Below, piece by piece: positions 13,437 to 23,182 of a stretch of 52,581 nucleotides of DNA. The translations under genes were made by a program, and so were the position numbers. The notes under the pieces were generated by a model. That model was not told the origin of the DNA. It was given only the letters and a program-made list of their open reading frames with translations, and made no database searches. How positions within the stretch are numbered: position 1 is the stretch's first letter; each line of letters opens with the position of its first letter. This DNA is from Stenotrophomonas raiganjensis (SeqCode) (GTDB lineage: Bacteria; Pseudomonadota; Gammaproteobacteria; Xanthomonadales; Xanthomonadaceae): the NCBI RefSeq assembly GCF_030658505.1, contig NZ_JAUTXR010000107.1:1-52581 (forward strand). The letters run 5' to 3'.

Positions 13437-13928
13437 ATGCCCCGTGGTGACAAATCCGCATACTCCGATAAACAGAAGCGCCAGGCCGAGCACATCGAGG
13501 AAAGCGAGCGCGAGCGCGGTGCCAGCGAAGGCACGGCCGAGCGCATTGCCTGGGCAACCGTGAACAAGCAGGATGGTGGTGGCAAGCGTAGCGGCAGCGC
13601 GCGCAAGGGTACGAAGAAGGCGACCAGCAAGAAGGCTGCCAAGAAGGCGCCTGCCAGGAAGTCGGGCACAAAGAAGGCCACGACCAAGACGACGGCGGCG
13701 AAGAAGGCACCTGCGAAGAAGACGACAGCCAGGAAGGCGGCGGCAAAGAAGGCACCGGCTCGCAAGACAGCCACAAAGAAAACCGCAAAGAAGACAGCGG
13801 CCAGGAAGGCCGGTACAGCCGCCTCGCGCAGTGCTGCAGCGAAGAAGGCGGCGAAGACACGTGCGGCGAAGAAGACCGTGCGCAAGGTGGCGGCGAAGAA
13901 GGCCGCGCGTACCCGCGCGCGCGGCTGA
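13437..13928 (+). CDS. Lys/Ala-rich histone H1-like protein
   Basis: A 163-residue strongly basic protein. Residues 1-45 form a small conserved domain (YSDKQKRQAEHIEES...AERIAWATVNK) seen in short stress-associated bacterial proteins. The remainder is low-complexity Lys/Ala/Thr repeats (KKA, KKAPA, TKKT) like the C-terminus of histone H1 and of AlgP-type proteins, which bind DNA without sequence specificity. AGGAG at 13425-13429 sets the start. It follows katE by 22 bases and is probably co-expressed with it, suggesting DNA protection in oxidative stress or stationary phase; that role is inference. Confidence 0.85.
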   Translation: MPRGDKSAYSDKQKRQAEHIEESERERGASEGTAERIAWATVNKQDGGGKRSGSARKGTKKATSKKAAKKAPARKSGTKKATTKTTAAKKAPAKKTTARKAAAKKAPARKTATKKTAKKTAARKAGTAASRSAAAKKAAKTRAAKKTVRKVAAKKAARTRARG

Positions 13929-13937
13929 GTCCTTCGA

Positions 13938-14678
13938 TCAGGGCGACAGCGTCCTCATCCACGCGGCAACTTCGGCTGCGGCTGCGTCAGCGCGTGCCTG
14001 CAGCAGCAGATGCGGCCCTTCCAGCGAAACATGCCGGGCATCCGGCAAAAGGGCCTGCAGTTCTGCCACGCTGGGCGGCCACAGCAGGCGGTCATGGCAC
14101 GCGTGCAGGCACAGCGTCGGCACGTCGATTGCCGGCAGCAATGCGCGTACGTCGACGCGCAGGGTCGCTGCGGCGCGTTGCCGCAGTGTGGCCGCCGGAA
14201 TCCGGGCCAGCGCATCGCGCAGCATCGACAGGTGCTCGCGGGTGCGCCACCGCCCCAGCAGCAGGCCCGCCAGCAACGCCACGGGAGGCAGAGGCCAGGT
14301 CGGCGTCAGCAGGGCTGCGCTGGCTGCCGGCAATGGCACCGGCCGACGCGCAAAGGTCGCGGCAAGCACCAGTCCGCGCAGCCCGGCGGGCTGTCGCGTG
14401 GCCAGTTCAACCGCCAACGGGCCCGAGAAGGACTCGGCAAGCAGGATGAAGGGATGGCCGGGCAGCTGCGACCGCAGCCGTTGGGCCAGCGTGGCGTGAT
14501 CCTGCCCTCCCTGCGCAGGCAGCGTAATCGCCTGCGTCGTCAGCCCATGAGCCTGGAGTGCTGACAGAAACGGGATCGACAGCCTGCCGGAGCCATCCAG
14601 CCCGGGCAGCATCAGCACGTGCTGCGGCGTGGGTGATGCCGAATCACAGCCCGGCTTTTCCTCGCTCCCGATTCCCAT
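13938..14678 (-). CDS. Alpha/beta hydrolase
   Basis: A 246-residue alpha/beta-hydrolase-fold protein. The core begins with HVLMLPGLDGSG (oxyanion-type HG/PG strand). The nucleophile elbow is AESFSG, the acid is probably Asp in HACHDRLLW, and the base is His in LEGPHLLLQ. The first elbow residue is Ala rather than the usual Gly. A near-perfect AAGGAGGTGAC just before the ATG at 14678 fixes the start. It converges on the H1-like gene with only 9 bases between. Substrate unknown. Confidence 0.85.
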   Translation of the reverse strand: MGIGSEEKPGCDSASPTPQHVLMLPGLDGSGRLSIPFLSALQAHGLTTQAITLPAQGGQDHATLAQRLRSQLPGHPFILLAESFSGPLAVELATRQPAGLRGLVLAATFARRPVPLPAASAALLTPTWPLPPVALLAGLLLGRWRTREHLSMLRDALARIPAATLRQRAAATLRVDVRALLPAIDVPTLCLHACHDRLLWPPSVAELQALLPDARHVSLEGPHLLLQARADAAAAEVAAWMRTLSP

Positions 14679-14818
14679 GTCACCTCCTTTGCTGGCAAGC
14701 ATCGCCCACATCGGCAGGCAGCGGAACCTTCGCTCCGGCTCTCCTGCTGCTTTGCCGGTCAAGGTTGAGCGATACTCCCCGCTCTGCCGCGGGACGCGGC
14801 TGCCAAGGAGAGCCTCTG

Positions 14819-15358
14819 ATGCGATGGACCTACGCGCTGGCCATGATGGTCACGATGCTGCCACTGAACAGTTCCGCCAGCGATGGCTGGATAAACGGGG
14901 CAGGCAAGGCGATGCCGGAGACCGATGCCATGAAATCCAGCGGTGGCTTTGCGGCATCGCTGCTGGTCACCTCCGATGCCGACTGGCAGGCCAAGTGGGA
15001 GACCCCGCCAGAGACCACTCCCGGTTTTACCCAGGCCGACGAAGTCCACCCGGGCGGTGAATTGTTCCTGCTGACATTCCTGTCCAACCCGCAACTGGAT
15101 GAGAACCGCGTACCCAAGGTGCACTGCGATCTGCGCATGCTGCGCCCGGACGGCACTACCAGCATCGACGAAAGCGATGTTCCCTGTTTCACCGCTGCCC
15201 TGCCCGGCCCGCCAACCCTGTTGTACATGACCAACCTGCACCTGAAGTTCGTGGCCGAGGCCAGTGATCCGAAAGGCACGTGGACTGCGCAGGTGGTGGT
15301 CAGGGATCTGCTGCGGAATGTGAGCCTGCCTCTGCAGGCTCACTTCGACGTCCGTTGA
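14819..15358 (+). CDS. Exported protein of unknown function
   Basis: Not recognised. A signal peptide (about residues 1-21, MRWTYALAMMV...SSAS) leads to a mature domain of about 158 residues with two cysteines (VHCDLRML and DVPCFTAAL) that could form a disulfide. The mature part looks beta-rich (GELFLLTFLSNP, LHLKFVAEASDPKGTWTAQVVVRDLL), like a small periplasmic beta-sandwich. AAGGAGA at good spacing fixes the start. It is followed after 14 bases by a small membrane protein gene, so the two probably work together. Confidence 0.8.
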   Translation: MRWTYALAMMVTMLPLNSSASDGWINGAGKAMPETDAMKSSGGFAASLLVTSDADWQAKWETPPETTPGFTQADEVHPGGELFLLTFLSNPQLDENRVPKVHCDLRMLRPDGTTSIDESDVPCFTAALPGPPTLLYMTNLHLKFVAEASDPKGTWTAQVVVRDLLRNVSLPLQAHFDVR

Positions 15359-15372
15359 ACGGAGGCGTGCGG

Positions 15373-15663
15373 ATGAAGATGCGGCGATTACTGAGCTGGA
15401 CCGGTCTTGCGCTTTGCGTGGTCTACCTGCTGTTGACCGCATGGCTGGTTCACGGCGCGCAGTCGGATGCGGACCCGAAGGGGGCCTATATCCTGATGTC
15501 GCTCCCCATCACCCTGCAGTCTGCTGCACTCGATGCCATCGGCGCAGGCAGCCTGCTGTACGGCAAACCCTGGTCGACCGCGTATGCAGTACTGGTTCCG
15601 CCAACACTGCTGTTGCTGTACGCAGCCGGCTGGCTGATCGAACGCGCCGCGGGCGGCCGCTAG
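15373..15663 (+). CDS. Small membrane protein of unknown function
   Basis: A 96-residue protein with probably three hydrophobic segments (about 9-28, 39-60 and 68-90). The ribosome site GGAGG and ATG at 15373 agree. It resembles in layout the SCO4225-type small membrane proteins, but I would not assign it there without a search. It is predicted to be co-transcribed with the exported protein directly upstream. Confidence 0.72.
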   Translation: MKMRRLLSWTGLALCVVYLLLTAWLVHGAQSDADPKGAYILMSLPITLQSAALDAIGAGSLLYGKPWSTAYAVLVPPTLLLLYAAGWLIERAAGGR

Positions 15664-15696
15664 CCAGCGGCACCGACCGGTTGCGTGCATGCGGTG

Positions 15697-15724
15697 CCCT
15701 GCATGCGGGGCATCGCATGCAGGG
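15697..15724. terminator. Possible shared terminator hairpin
   Basis: CCCTGCATGC and GCATGCAGGG form a perfect 10-bp inverted repeat around GGGGCATC, placed between two convergent genes. There is no T-tract, so termination activity is uncertain. Confidence 0.5.
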
Positions 15725-15752
15725 CGTCATCCAACATCCAATCGCAGGTTGC

Positions 15753-17879
15753 TTACGCCGCCTGCGCAGGCACGATGGGCATGCGCGCGCCCTGCTCCAC
15801 CTTGAACACCGCCACCGACGTGGTCAGCGCATGCGCCTGTTCCTCCAGCGCGCGGCTGGCGGCAGTGGCTTCTTCCACCAGCGCAGCGTTCTGCTGGGTC
15901 ACCTGGTCCATCTGCACCACCACCTGGTTGACCTGCTCGATACCGGCGGCCTGTTCCTTGCTGGCCGCTGCGATGTCGCTCATCAGCTGCGTGGTGCGCG
16001 AGCTGGCCTGGGCCACGCGGGCGATCGCGGCTTCCGATTCAACGGTCACCGCCAGGCCACTCTTCACCTTGGCAGCGGCGTCTTCGATCAGCTCCTTGAT
16101 CTCCTTGGCGGCGACACCGGCACGCTGTGCGAGCGTGCGTACCTCGCTGGCGACCACGGCAAAACCACGGCCCTGCTCGCCTGCACGCGCAGCTTCCACT
16201 GCGGCATTCAGCGCCAGGATGTTGGTCTGGAACGCGATGCCGTCGATCACCGTGGAAATCTCCGAGATGCGCGCCGACGACTGGTCGATCTCACCCATGA
16301 CCGACGCCATCTGGGCCATCGCCTGCTCGGTCTCGCGCACGGCGACACCGGCGGCATGCGCCTCGCTGTCGGCCTGACGCGCCAGCTCGGCGTTCTGGCG
16401 CACGGTGGAGGTCAGTTCCTCCATCGATGCAGCAGCTTCTTCCAGGTTGGCGGCCTGCTGCTCGGTGCGGCGCGACAGGTCGTTGTTGCCGGCGGCCAGT
16501 TCCTGCGCCGCGTTGTTGATGCTGTCGGCGGCCACCTGGATGCCACGCACGATGCCGGTCAGCTGCGCGGTGGTGGTGTTGGCGTCGTCACGCATGCGGG
16601 CGAATACACCGTCGTACTCGCCGTCCATGCGTGCAGTCAGGTCGCCGTGCGAGATCGCGCGTAGCACGTCGGAAACGTCGGCGATGCTGGCCTGCGAACT
16701 GGCCATCATGCCGTTGAGGTGCTCGACCATCGCCTTGAACTGGAACTGGAACGCAGTGGCATCGCCACGCATGCTGAAATCACCGGCACGCGCGGCGCGG
16801 GCCAGTTCATCGATCTGCGCGTTGATCGCCATCAGGCTCTGCTTCACTGCGGCCAGGGTGCGGGTCAGCGTGCCCTTCTCGCCCGGGTAGTCCGGCAGGT
16901 CGCGGCTGAGGTCACCGATGGCGTAACGCTGCATCACTTCAGCCATCAGCAGTTCCACCTGCACGTGCGATTCGACCAGGCTGTTGGTCGCCTGCACCAT
17001 GCGGCCGAAATCGCCAGGGAACGCACTGGCGTCCATGCGATAGCGGATCGCGCCCGCCTCATGCTGTTCGGCCATCTGCAGCTGTGCGCCGATCGCCGCC
17101 TGCACGCTCTGCCGCACGCTGGCCATGGCTTCACCCAGCTGGGTCAGTTCATCGCGGCCGCCAAGGCGGAACTCCTGGTCCAGCTGGCCCTTGGACAGGC
17201 GCTCGGCCAGGTTAACCGCGCGGGCCAGCGGGCCGGTCAGGCTGCGGCCGATCATCACCGAGGCGCAGATACCCACCAGCAGCGCGACGCCGCCCAGCAC
17301 CAGCAACTGCAGCAGGCTGCGCTCACCCAGGCGGATCGCCTCGGCGGCCGCATCGCGGCTTTCCTTCTCTTCGAAGTCCACACCGTCGGACAGCGCCTTG
17401 TTCCAGCCATTGGCCGCCTCCTGCACCGGGCCCAGGGTCAGCGCCACGGCGCCCGGGTAGTCGCCCTGCTCCATCAGTTCACTGGTCTGCCTGTTGAGCG
17501 GGCGCGCGATGGCACGCTTGGCGGCGATGGTTTCGGCGATGGCCTTGCCGTCGGCGTCGCTGGGCAGCGCCTGGTAGGCGGTCCAGCTGGCCTCATAGCG
17601 CTTGACCAGGTCGGCGATGCGCTTCTCGTCGCTGCTGCGGTCTTCGCCCTGGCGGATCAGCATCTCGCGGCGCACCACCATCATCTGGTTGTTGGCATCG
17701 AGCATCTGCGACAGCAGGCGCACCTTGGCCACGCTGACGTCGACCACCTGCTGCATCGCGCGCTTCTGCACGACACTGGCGGTGGCGCCGGTGGCCACCA
17801 CGGCGGCGACCAGCAGCAGCAACAGGCCAAAGCCCAGCCCAAGACGCCAGGCAACCCTGACATTCCTCAAGTAGTTCAT
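15753..17879 (-). CDS. Methyl-accepting chemotaxis protein
   Basis: Membrane chemoreceptor of 708 residues. TM1 is at about 14-32, followed by a helical periplasmic domain of about 155 residues (four-helix-bundle MCP type), TM2 at about 189-210 and a HAMP from about 211. Further HAMP-like repeats ([39 protein letters not shown]) lie before the signalling tip. The tip carries the invariant [20 protein letters not shown] segment and [12 protein letters not shown], so it should bind CheA/CheW. No C-terminal CheR-docking pentapeptide is seen. A sigma-28-like promoter lies upstream. The ligand is unknown. Confidence 0.94.
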   Translation of the reverse strand: MNYLRNVRVAWRLGLGFGLLLLLVAAVVATGATASVVQKRAMQQVVDVSVAKVRLLSQMLDANNQMMVVRREMLIRQGEDRSSDEKRIADLVKRYEASWTAYQALPSDADGKAIAETIAAKRAIARPLNRQTSELMEQGDYPGAVALTLGPVQEAANGWNKALSDGVDFEEKESRDAAAEAIRLGERSLLQLLVLGGVALLVGICASVMIGRSLTGPLARAVNLAERLSKGQLDQEFRLGGRDELTQLGEAMASVRQSVQAAIGAQLQMAEQHEAGAIRYRMDASAFPGDFGRMVQATNSLVESHVQVELLMAEVMQRYAIGDLSRDLPDYPGEKGTLTRTLAAVKQSLMAINAQIDELARAARAGDFSMRGDATAFQFQFKAMVEHLNGMMASSQASIADVSDVLRAISHGDLTARMDGEYDGVFARMRDDANTTTAQLTGIVRGIQVAADSINNAAQELAAGNNDLSRRTEQQAANLEEAAASMEELTSTVRQNAELARQADSEAHAAGVAVRETEQAMAQMASVMGEIDQSSARISEISTVIDGIAFQTNILALNAAVEAARAGEQGRGFAVVASEVRTLAQRAGVAAKEIKELIEDAAAKVKSGLAVTVESEAAIARVAQASSRTTQLMSDIAAASKEQAAGIEQVNQVVVQMDQVTQQNAALVEEATAASRALEEQAHALTTSVAVFKVEQGARMPIVPAQAA

Positions 17880-17909
17880 CGGTACATCCAAAACGGGGGG
17901 ATGCGCCCC

Positions 17910-17936
17910 TATCGGCCGTGCCACCGGCAATCTTGA
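17910..17936 (-). promoter_or_regulatory. Candidate sigma-28 (FliA) promoter for the chemoreceptor
   Basis: On the minus strand TCAAG is followed 15 bases later by GCCGATA, close to the flagellar sigma-28 consensus (TCAAG/TAAAG - about 14 - GCCGATAA). The -10 element lies 31 bases before the start codon, leaving a short leader. The gap is one base longer than the consensus. Confidence 0.6.
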
Positions 17937-18114
17937 TCGGCAACACGCACGCGCGTCGGCAGCCGTTCACCTTGGTGAGGCCACGCGCCGCGCTTCTGCC
18001 GCAAGGTCCAACCGCCCGCCGGGACCGCACTGCTCATGCCAGCATCAGGTTGCTTTCACGGGGGCTGCGCAGCCTCTGCGGGCAGGGTGGAGCGGCCATC
18101 TGCCGGAGATCTCC

Positions 18115-19074
18115 ATGCCCGTACACCGCCCCGCCCTGCTCGCCCTGTCCTTGCTGATGTCCCCCGCCTTCGCGCAGGTGCCGCCGCCAGCCCAGCTACC
18201 GGAGCCCATTGCCGAGAAGGCCGGACCCGATACCGCGGCGCGCTCGCCGCTGCACGCCCAGGTGCTGCTGGATCGCGCCAATTTCTCCCCGGGCGAGATC
18301 GACGGTGAAGTCGGCAGCAACCAGCGACGCGCCGTGGCCGGGTTCCAGGCCGCTCACGGCCTGACGGTGAGCGGAGAGCTGGACGACAGCACCTGGAAGG
18401 CACTGCAGGCCGATGCGACCACACCGCTTGCCAGTTACACGTTGACCGCCGAGGACGTGGCCGGGCCGTTCGTCGCCGTTCCGAAGACGCCGGCCGCGCA
18501 GGCAAAGCTGAAGGCACTGGGCTACAGCAGCGTCGAGGAATCACTGGGCGAGCGTTTCCATGCTTCGCCGGCATTGCTGAAGGCGCTCAACCCCGGCGTC
18601 GATCTGGCCAAGGCCGGCAATCGCATCCAGGTGCCCAACATCGCACCGGCTGCGTTGCCGAAGGCGGCGAAGATCGTGGTCGACAAGTCCGATTCCACCC
18701 TGCAGCTGCTGGATGTGCAGGGCAAGGTGATCGCGCAGGTGCCGGTCTCATCCGGTAGCCAGCATGATCCGCTGCCGATCGGCGAGTGGAAGATTCTCGG
18801 TGTGTATCGCGACCCGCCGTTCCATTACAACCCCAAGCTGTTCTGGGATGCACGCAAGGGCGAGAAGAAGGCCACCCTGCCGCCCGGTCCGAACAACCCG
18901 GTCGGCCGGGTCTGGATCGACCTGTCCAAGCCCCACTATGGCCTGCACGGAACGCCGGTCCCCGGTCATGTCGGCAAGACCGAATCGCATGGCTGCGTGC
19001 GCATGACCAACTGGGATGCGCTGCGCGTGGCCGATGCGGTGGATACCTCCGTCCCCGTGCTGATGCAGGAGTGA
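18115..19074 (+). CDS. L,D-transpeptidase with peptidoglycan-binding domain
   Basis: Periplasmic enzyme of the YkuD family, forming 3-3 cross-links or attaching proteins to peptidoglycan. Signal peptide about 1-20 (ending SPAFA). A PG_binding_1 domain lies at about 43-90 (LLDRANFSPGEIDGEVGSNQRRAVAGFQ), a LysM-like stretch around 140-180 (SVEESLGERFHASPALLKALNPGV), and the catalytic domain from about 185 with the motif HGTP...SHGCVRM. The nucleophile is Cys294. A GGAG precedes the ATG. The M23 peptidase gene starts 4 bases after its stop, so the two are one operon. Confidence 0.93.
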   Translation: MPVHRPALLALSLLMSPAFAQVPPPAQLPEPIAEKAGPDTAARSPLHAQVLLDRANFSPGEIDGEVGSNQRRAVAGFQAAHGLTVSGELDDSTWKALQADATTPLASYTLTAEDVAGPFVAVPKTPAAQAKLKALGYSSVEESLGERFHASPALLKALNPGVDLAKAGNRIQVPNIAPAALPKAAKIVVDKSDSTLQLLDVQGKVIAQVPVSSGSQHDPLPIGEWKILGVYRDPPFHYNPKLFWDARKGEKKATLPPGPNNPVGRVWIDLSKPHYGLHGTPVPGHVGKTESHGCVRMTNWDALRVADAVDTSVPVLMQE

Positions 19075-19078
19075 GCCG

Positions 19079-19729
19079 ATGCGTCTTTCGCAGCTGATCG
19101 TGCTGGGCGTGCTGCTGGGTGTGGGACTGGGCTGGTGGCTGCGCCGCGATGCCACTGAAACTACGGCGGTGTCCACGCCTGCAACGCCGCTCACCGTGAT
19201 GGCAACGCCGACGGCGGAAGCGGTGACCGCGCGTGCGCCACTGCCAGCCAGCGTCGACGCAGCACCGGACGGCCTGCTGCTTCCCGTGCGGGGCGTACTG
19301 CCCTCGCAGCTGCGCGACACCTTCACTGACGCCCGCAGCGAGGGGCGCGTGCACGATGCGATCGACATCATGGCCGACGCCGGAACACCGGTGCTGGCGG
19401 TGGCCGATGGTACGGTGGAAAAACTGTTCGACAGCAAGCGCGGCGGGCTGACGATCTACCAGTTCGAACCCAGCGGGCGCTGGTGCTACTACTACGCGCA
19501 TCTGCAGCGCTATGCCGATGGCCTGGCCGAAAAGCAGGTGATCAGGCGCGGCGAGGTGATCGGCTACGTGGGCAGCACCGGCAATGCCAGCGCCGAGGCG
19601 CCGCACCTGCATTTCGAGGTGCACGTGCTGGGCCCTGAAAAACAGTGGTGGAAGGGCGAATCGATCAATCCGTATCCGCTGCTGAAGCCGGCTGCTTCGA
19701 CGACGGGCGCCGCCAGCGCCACAAGGTGA
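19079..19729 (+). CDS. M23 family metallopeptidase (LytM type)
   Basis: Peptidoglycan hydrolase-like protein of 216 residues anchored by an N-terminal membrane helix (about 5-20), with a Thr/Ala-rich linker. The zinc ligands are all present: His92 and Asp96 in HDAIDIM, and His178 in HLHFEV with His176 and His141 (YAHL) beside it, so it should be active. AGGAG in the end of the upstream gene serves as ribosome site. Coupling with the L,D-transpeptidase suggests a cutting/cross-linking pair. Its last 65 bases overlap the end of the opposite-strand gene. Confidence 0.92.
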   Translation: MRLSQLIVLGVLLGVGLGWWLRRDATETTAVSTPATPLTVMATPTAEAVTARAPLPASVDAAPDGLLLPVRGVLPSQLRDTFTDARSEGRVHDAIDIMADAGTPVLAVADGTVEKLFDSKRGGLTIYQFEPSGRWCYYYAHLQRYADGLAEKQVIRRGEVIGYVGSTGNASAEAPHLHFEVHVLGPEKQWWKGESINPYPLLKPAASTTGAASATR

Positions 19730-20327
19730 ACGTGAATACCGCCAAGGCAGCCCCCGGAATCAGCAGGAACATCGCCGCCACCTTCCAGAAAAAGAACGGC
19801 CACAGCCAGACGTAATCCAGGTCGGTCAGCTTCAGCAGGTCCAGCGGGGGCTGCAGTTCGATCACGGCCGCCCTGCCCGCCAGCGCCGGGTCCACCTCCA
19901 GTACGGTTACCCGCAGCCATGAGCGTCCGCGTGGCAATGCATCGCCGCGGCCATATCCAAAGTAGGACGCCATGAGCCCGCTGGACTCAACCGATGCCAG
20001 CCTGCGGTTGATACCCTGCCCGGCCACTCCCGAACGCTCTCCTGCGCGGAAGTCCCCATGATCGGTGGGAGTGTCGATGCGCAGCAGCACTTCAGGGGCA
20101 GCCTCAGTTCCGTCTGCGGCATACCGCAGTCGCAGCCGCAGTTGGTCATCAATGAAGCGGTAGACCGTCACCTCGGCCGTCGCGCCGGGGCTGAGCAGCA
20201 GCGGCAGGGTCTGGGTACGCGAGGCCAGATGGTTGGCGATGGCGCCGAGCGCCAGAACCGCGCAGGCGATGCCCCACAGGCTCCACAACACCCACAGGGT
20301 GACCCGCACCACGGTCTCGCCTTTCAC
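19665..20327 (-). CDS. Membrane protein of unknown function
   Basis: Not recognised. About 220 residues with an N-terminal membrane helix (VLWSLWGIACAVLALGAIANHL), a soluble domain of about 130 residues (YRFIDDQLRLRLRYAADG, PEVLLRIDTPTDHGDF) likely outside the cytoplasm, and a C-terminal helix (WPFFFWKVAAMFLLIPGAALAVF) before a basic tail. The GTG at 20327 is chosen with AGGAT upstream; GTGs at 20312 or 20309 are also possible. The 3' end overlaps the M23 gene by 65 bases in antisense. Confidence 0.7.
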   Translation of the reverse strand: MKGETVVRVTLWVLWSLWGIACAVLALGAIANHLASRTQTLPLLLSPGATAEVTVYRFIDDQLRLRLRYAADGTEAAPEVLLRIDTPTDHGDFRAGERSGVAGQGINRRLASVESSGLMASYFGYGRGDALPRGRSWLRVTVLEVDPALAGRAAVIELQPPLDLLKLTDLDYVWLWPFFFWKVAAMFLLIPGAALAVFTFTLWRWRRPSSKQPASAADTD

Positions 20328-20383
20328 GCTGACATCCTGGTCATTGCGTCGCTTCCCCGCTGGCCCTGGCGACACAGTAACGA

Positions 20384-20409
20384 AAAAGCCCCGCTTGCGC
20401 GGGGCTTTT
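20384..20409 (-). terminator. Intrinsic terminator after purA
   Basis: AAAAGCCCCGC and GCGGGGCTTTT form an 11-bp perfect stem with a 4-base loop. Read leftward, a TTTTTC tract follows. It is likely to work in both directions. Confidence 0.9.
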
Positions 20410-20418
20410 CCTTGCAGC

Positions 20419-20443
20419 GACGCCGGGCGTGGCCCGGCGCTAC
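20419..20443 (-). repeat. Single GTAG-REP (CGCCGGGC stem)
   Basis: On the minus strand GTAGCGCCGGGCCACGCCCGGCG, between the purA stop and its terminator. Confidence 0.82.
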
Positions 20444-20454
20444 CCGTCACGCAC

Positions 20455-21954
<1,500 letters not shown>

Positions 21955-21982
21955 TCACCGGCCGGTCAGGCCGGCGTCTCAT

Positions 21983-22055
21983 GTAGAGCCGAGCCCATGC
22001 TCGGCTGCCTTCCCGCCGCTGCGCGGCGCCGCCCGAGCATGGGCTCGGACGCTAC
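21983..22055. repeat. Inverted GTAG-REP dimer (GAGCCGAGCCC stem)
   Basis: Left unit GTAGAGCCGAGCCCATGCTCGGC, right unit its mirror image ending in CTAC, with a GC-rich linker that can itself fold (GCCGCTGCGCGGC). Confidence 0.85.
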
Positions 22056-22065
22056 AGGGCGGGGT

Positions 22066-22251
22066 TCAGTGCCGTGCCCACCACAGCAGGCTCAGGCCGG
22101 CCAGCAGCACCAGCCCGCCGAAGCTGCGCAGGGCCGGGCTGGGCAGATCCAGCAGGCGCTCGGCCATGCGCTTCCAGGCAAACGGGGCGACGAACAGGAA
22201 CAGGCCTTCCAGCACCGCGACCAGGCAGACGGCGGCGAACAGATCTTTCAT
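22066..22251 (-). CDS. yjeT: DUF2065 family membrane protein (YjeT-like)
   Basis: A 61-residue inner-membrane protein with two hydrophobic segments (about 3-20 and 42-58, ending GLVLLAGLSLLWW), the layout of DUF2065. The motif GLFLFVAPFAWKRM is typical. GGAG supports the ATG at 22251. Its position between hflC and purA is the same as E. coli yjeT. Function is not established. Its ribosome site lies right behind a terminator hairpin that ends hflC transcripts. Confidence 0.88.
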   Translation of the reverse strand: MKDLFAAVCLVAVLEGLFLFVAPFAWKRMAERLLDLPSPALRSFGGLVLLAGLSLLWWARH

Positions 22252-22264
22252 GGGGAACTCCGGA

Positions 22265-22300
22265 AAAAGCACGGGGCCCGGCATCTGGCCGGGCCCCGTG
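22265..22300 (-). terminator. Intrinsic terminator/attenuator between hflC and yjeT
   Basis: CACGGGGCCCGGC and GCCGGGCCCCGTG form a perfect 13-bp stem with a 5-base loop. Read leftward the hairpin is followed directly by CTTTTTCC, a standard intrinsic terminator, and the T-tract runs into the yjeT ribosome site. Confidence 0.85.
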
Positions 22301-22318
22301 GGGTACTGCCCTGCGACC

Positions 22319-23182
22319 TCAGCGGTCGTTCTTCAGGTACTGCAGGAACGGGTCGTTCTTGTCCAGCACGATCACACCGTTGCCGTCGGTCATGGAGCCA
22401 CGGTAGGCCTCCAGGCTGCGGTAGAACGCGTAGAACGACGGGTCGGCCGAGCCGGCCTTGCCGTAGATGCGGGCGGCATCGGCGTCGCCCTCACCGCGCA
22501 GGCGCTGGGCATCACGCTCGGCCTCGGCGATCAGCACGGTGCTGTCACGGTCGGCCTGGGCGCGGATGGTCAGCGACTGCTCCTCGCCCTCCGCACGCAG
22601 CTTTGCAGCTTCCTGCTTGCGCTGGGCGCGCATGCGCTCGTACACGTCGTTGATCACCTGGCTGTCGGTCGGCAGGTCCACCTGCTTGATGCGCAGGTCG
22701 ATCATCTGCATGCCCAGGCCGGCCACGGCTTCGTTGATCCCCTTCAGCTGCTCGGCGATCAGCTCGCTGCGGTCGCCGGAAACCAGCTGCTGCAGGGTGC
22801 GCGAGTTGATCTGGTTGCGCAGCGAGTCGGTGATGATCGGCGCCAGGCGGGCGTTGGCGATGCGCGGATCGCCGCCGGTGGCACGGAAGTAGTCACCCAC
22901 GTTGGAGATGTAGCCGATGGCGAAGAAGTCGACGCTGACGTCCTTCTGCTCGGCGGTGAAGTAACGCGCCGGCGCGGTGTCGAGCACCTGGAAGCGGCGG
23001 TCGAAGACCTTCACCGTTTCCACCACCGGCACCTTGAAGTGCAGGCCCGGCTTGATGTCCGAACGCACCACCTTGCCCAGGTTCAGGACCATGGCGGTCT
23101 GGTCCTCACGGACCACGTACACCGAGCCGAGCAGGCCCAGCACCACCACCACGATCACGGCGATCCAGATAGGACTCTTCAT
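22319..23182 (-). CDS. hflC: HflC, SPFH-domain modulator of FtsH
   Basis: Membrane-anchored SPFH/band-7 protein that with HflK forms the complex surrounding the FtsH protease. The N-terminal helix is about 5-24 (IWIAVIVVVVLGLLGSVYVV). The SPFH domain begins with REDQTAMVLNLGKV, and a long charged coiled-coil region follows (YERMRAQRKQEAAKLRAEGEEQ). Length 287 residues. Its ATG overlaps the hflK stop by 4 bases (ATGA), indicating translational coupling and equal synthesis of both subunits. Confidence 0.96.
   Translation of the reverse strand: MKSPIWIAVIVVVVLGLLGSVYVVREDQTAMVLNLGKVVRSDIKPGLHFKVPVVETVKVFDRRFQVLDTAPARYFTAEQKDVSVDFFAIGYISNVGDYFRATGGDPRIANARLAPIITDSLRNQINSRTLQQLVSGDRSELIAEQLKGINEAVAGLGMQMIDLRIKQVDLPTDSQVINDVYERMRAQRKQEAAKLRAEGEEQSLTIRAQADRDSTVLIAEAERDAQRLRGEGDADAARIYGKAGSADPSFYAFYRSLEAYRGSMTDGNGVIVLDKNDPFLQYLKNDR

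Noticed and set aside
13573..13925. Repetitive AAGAAGGC-rich DNA as a CRISPR or tandem array
   Set aside because: It is the Lys/Ala codon repeat of the H1-like gene; there are no regular spacers.
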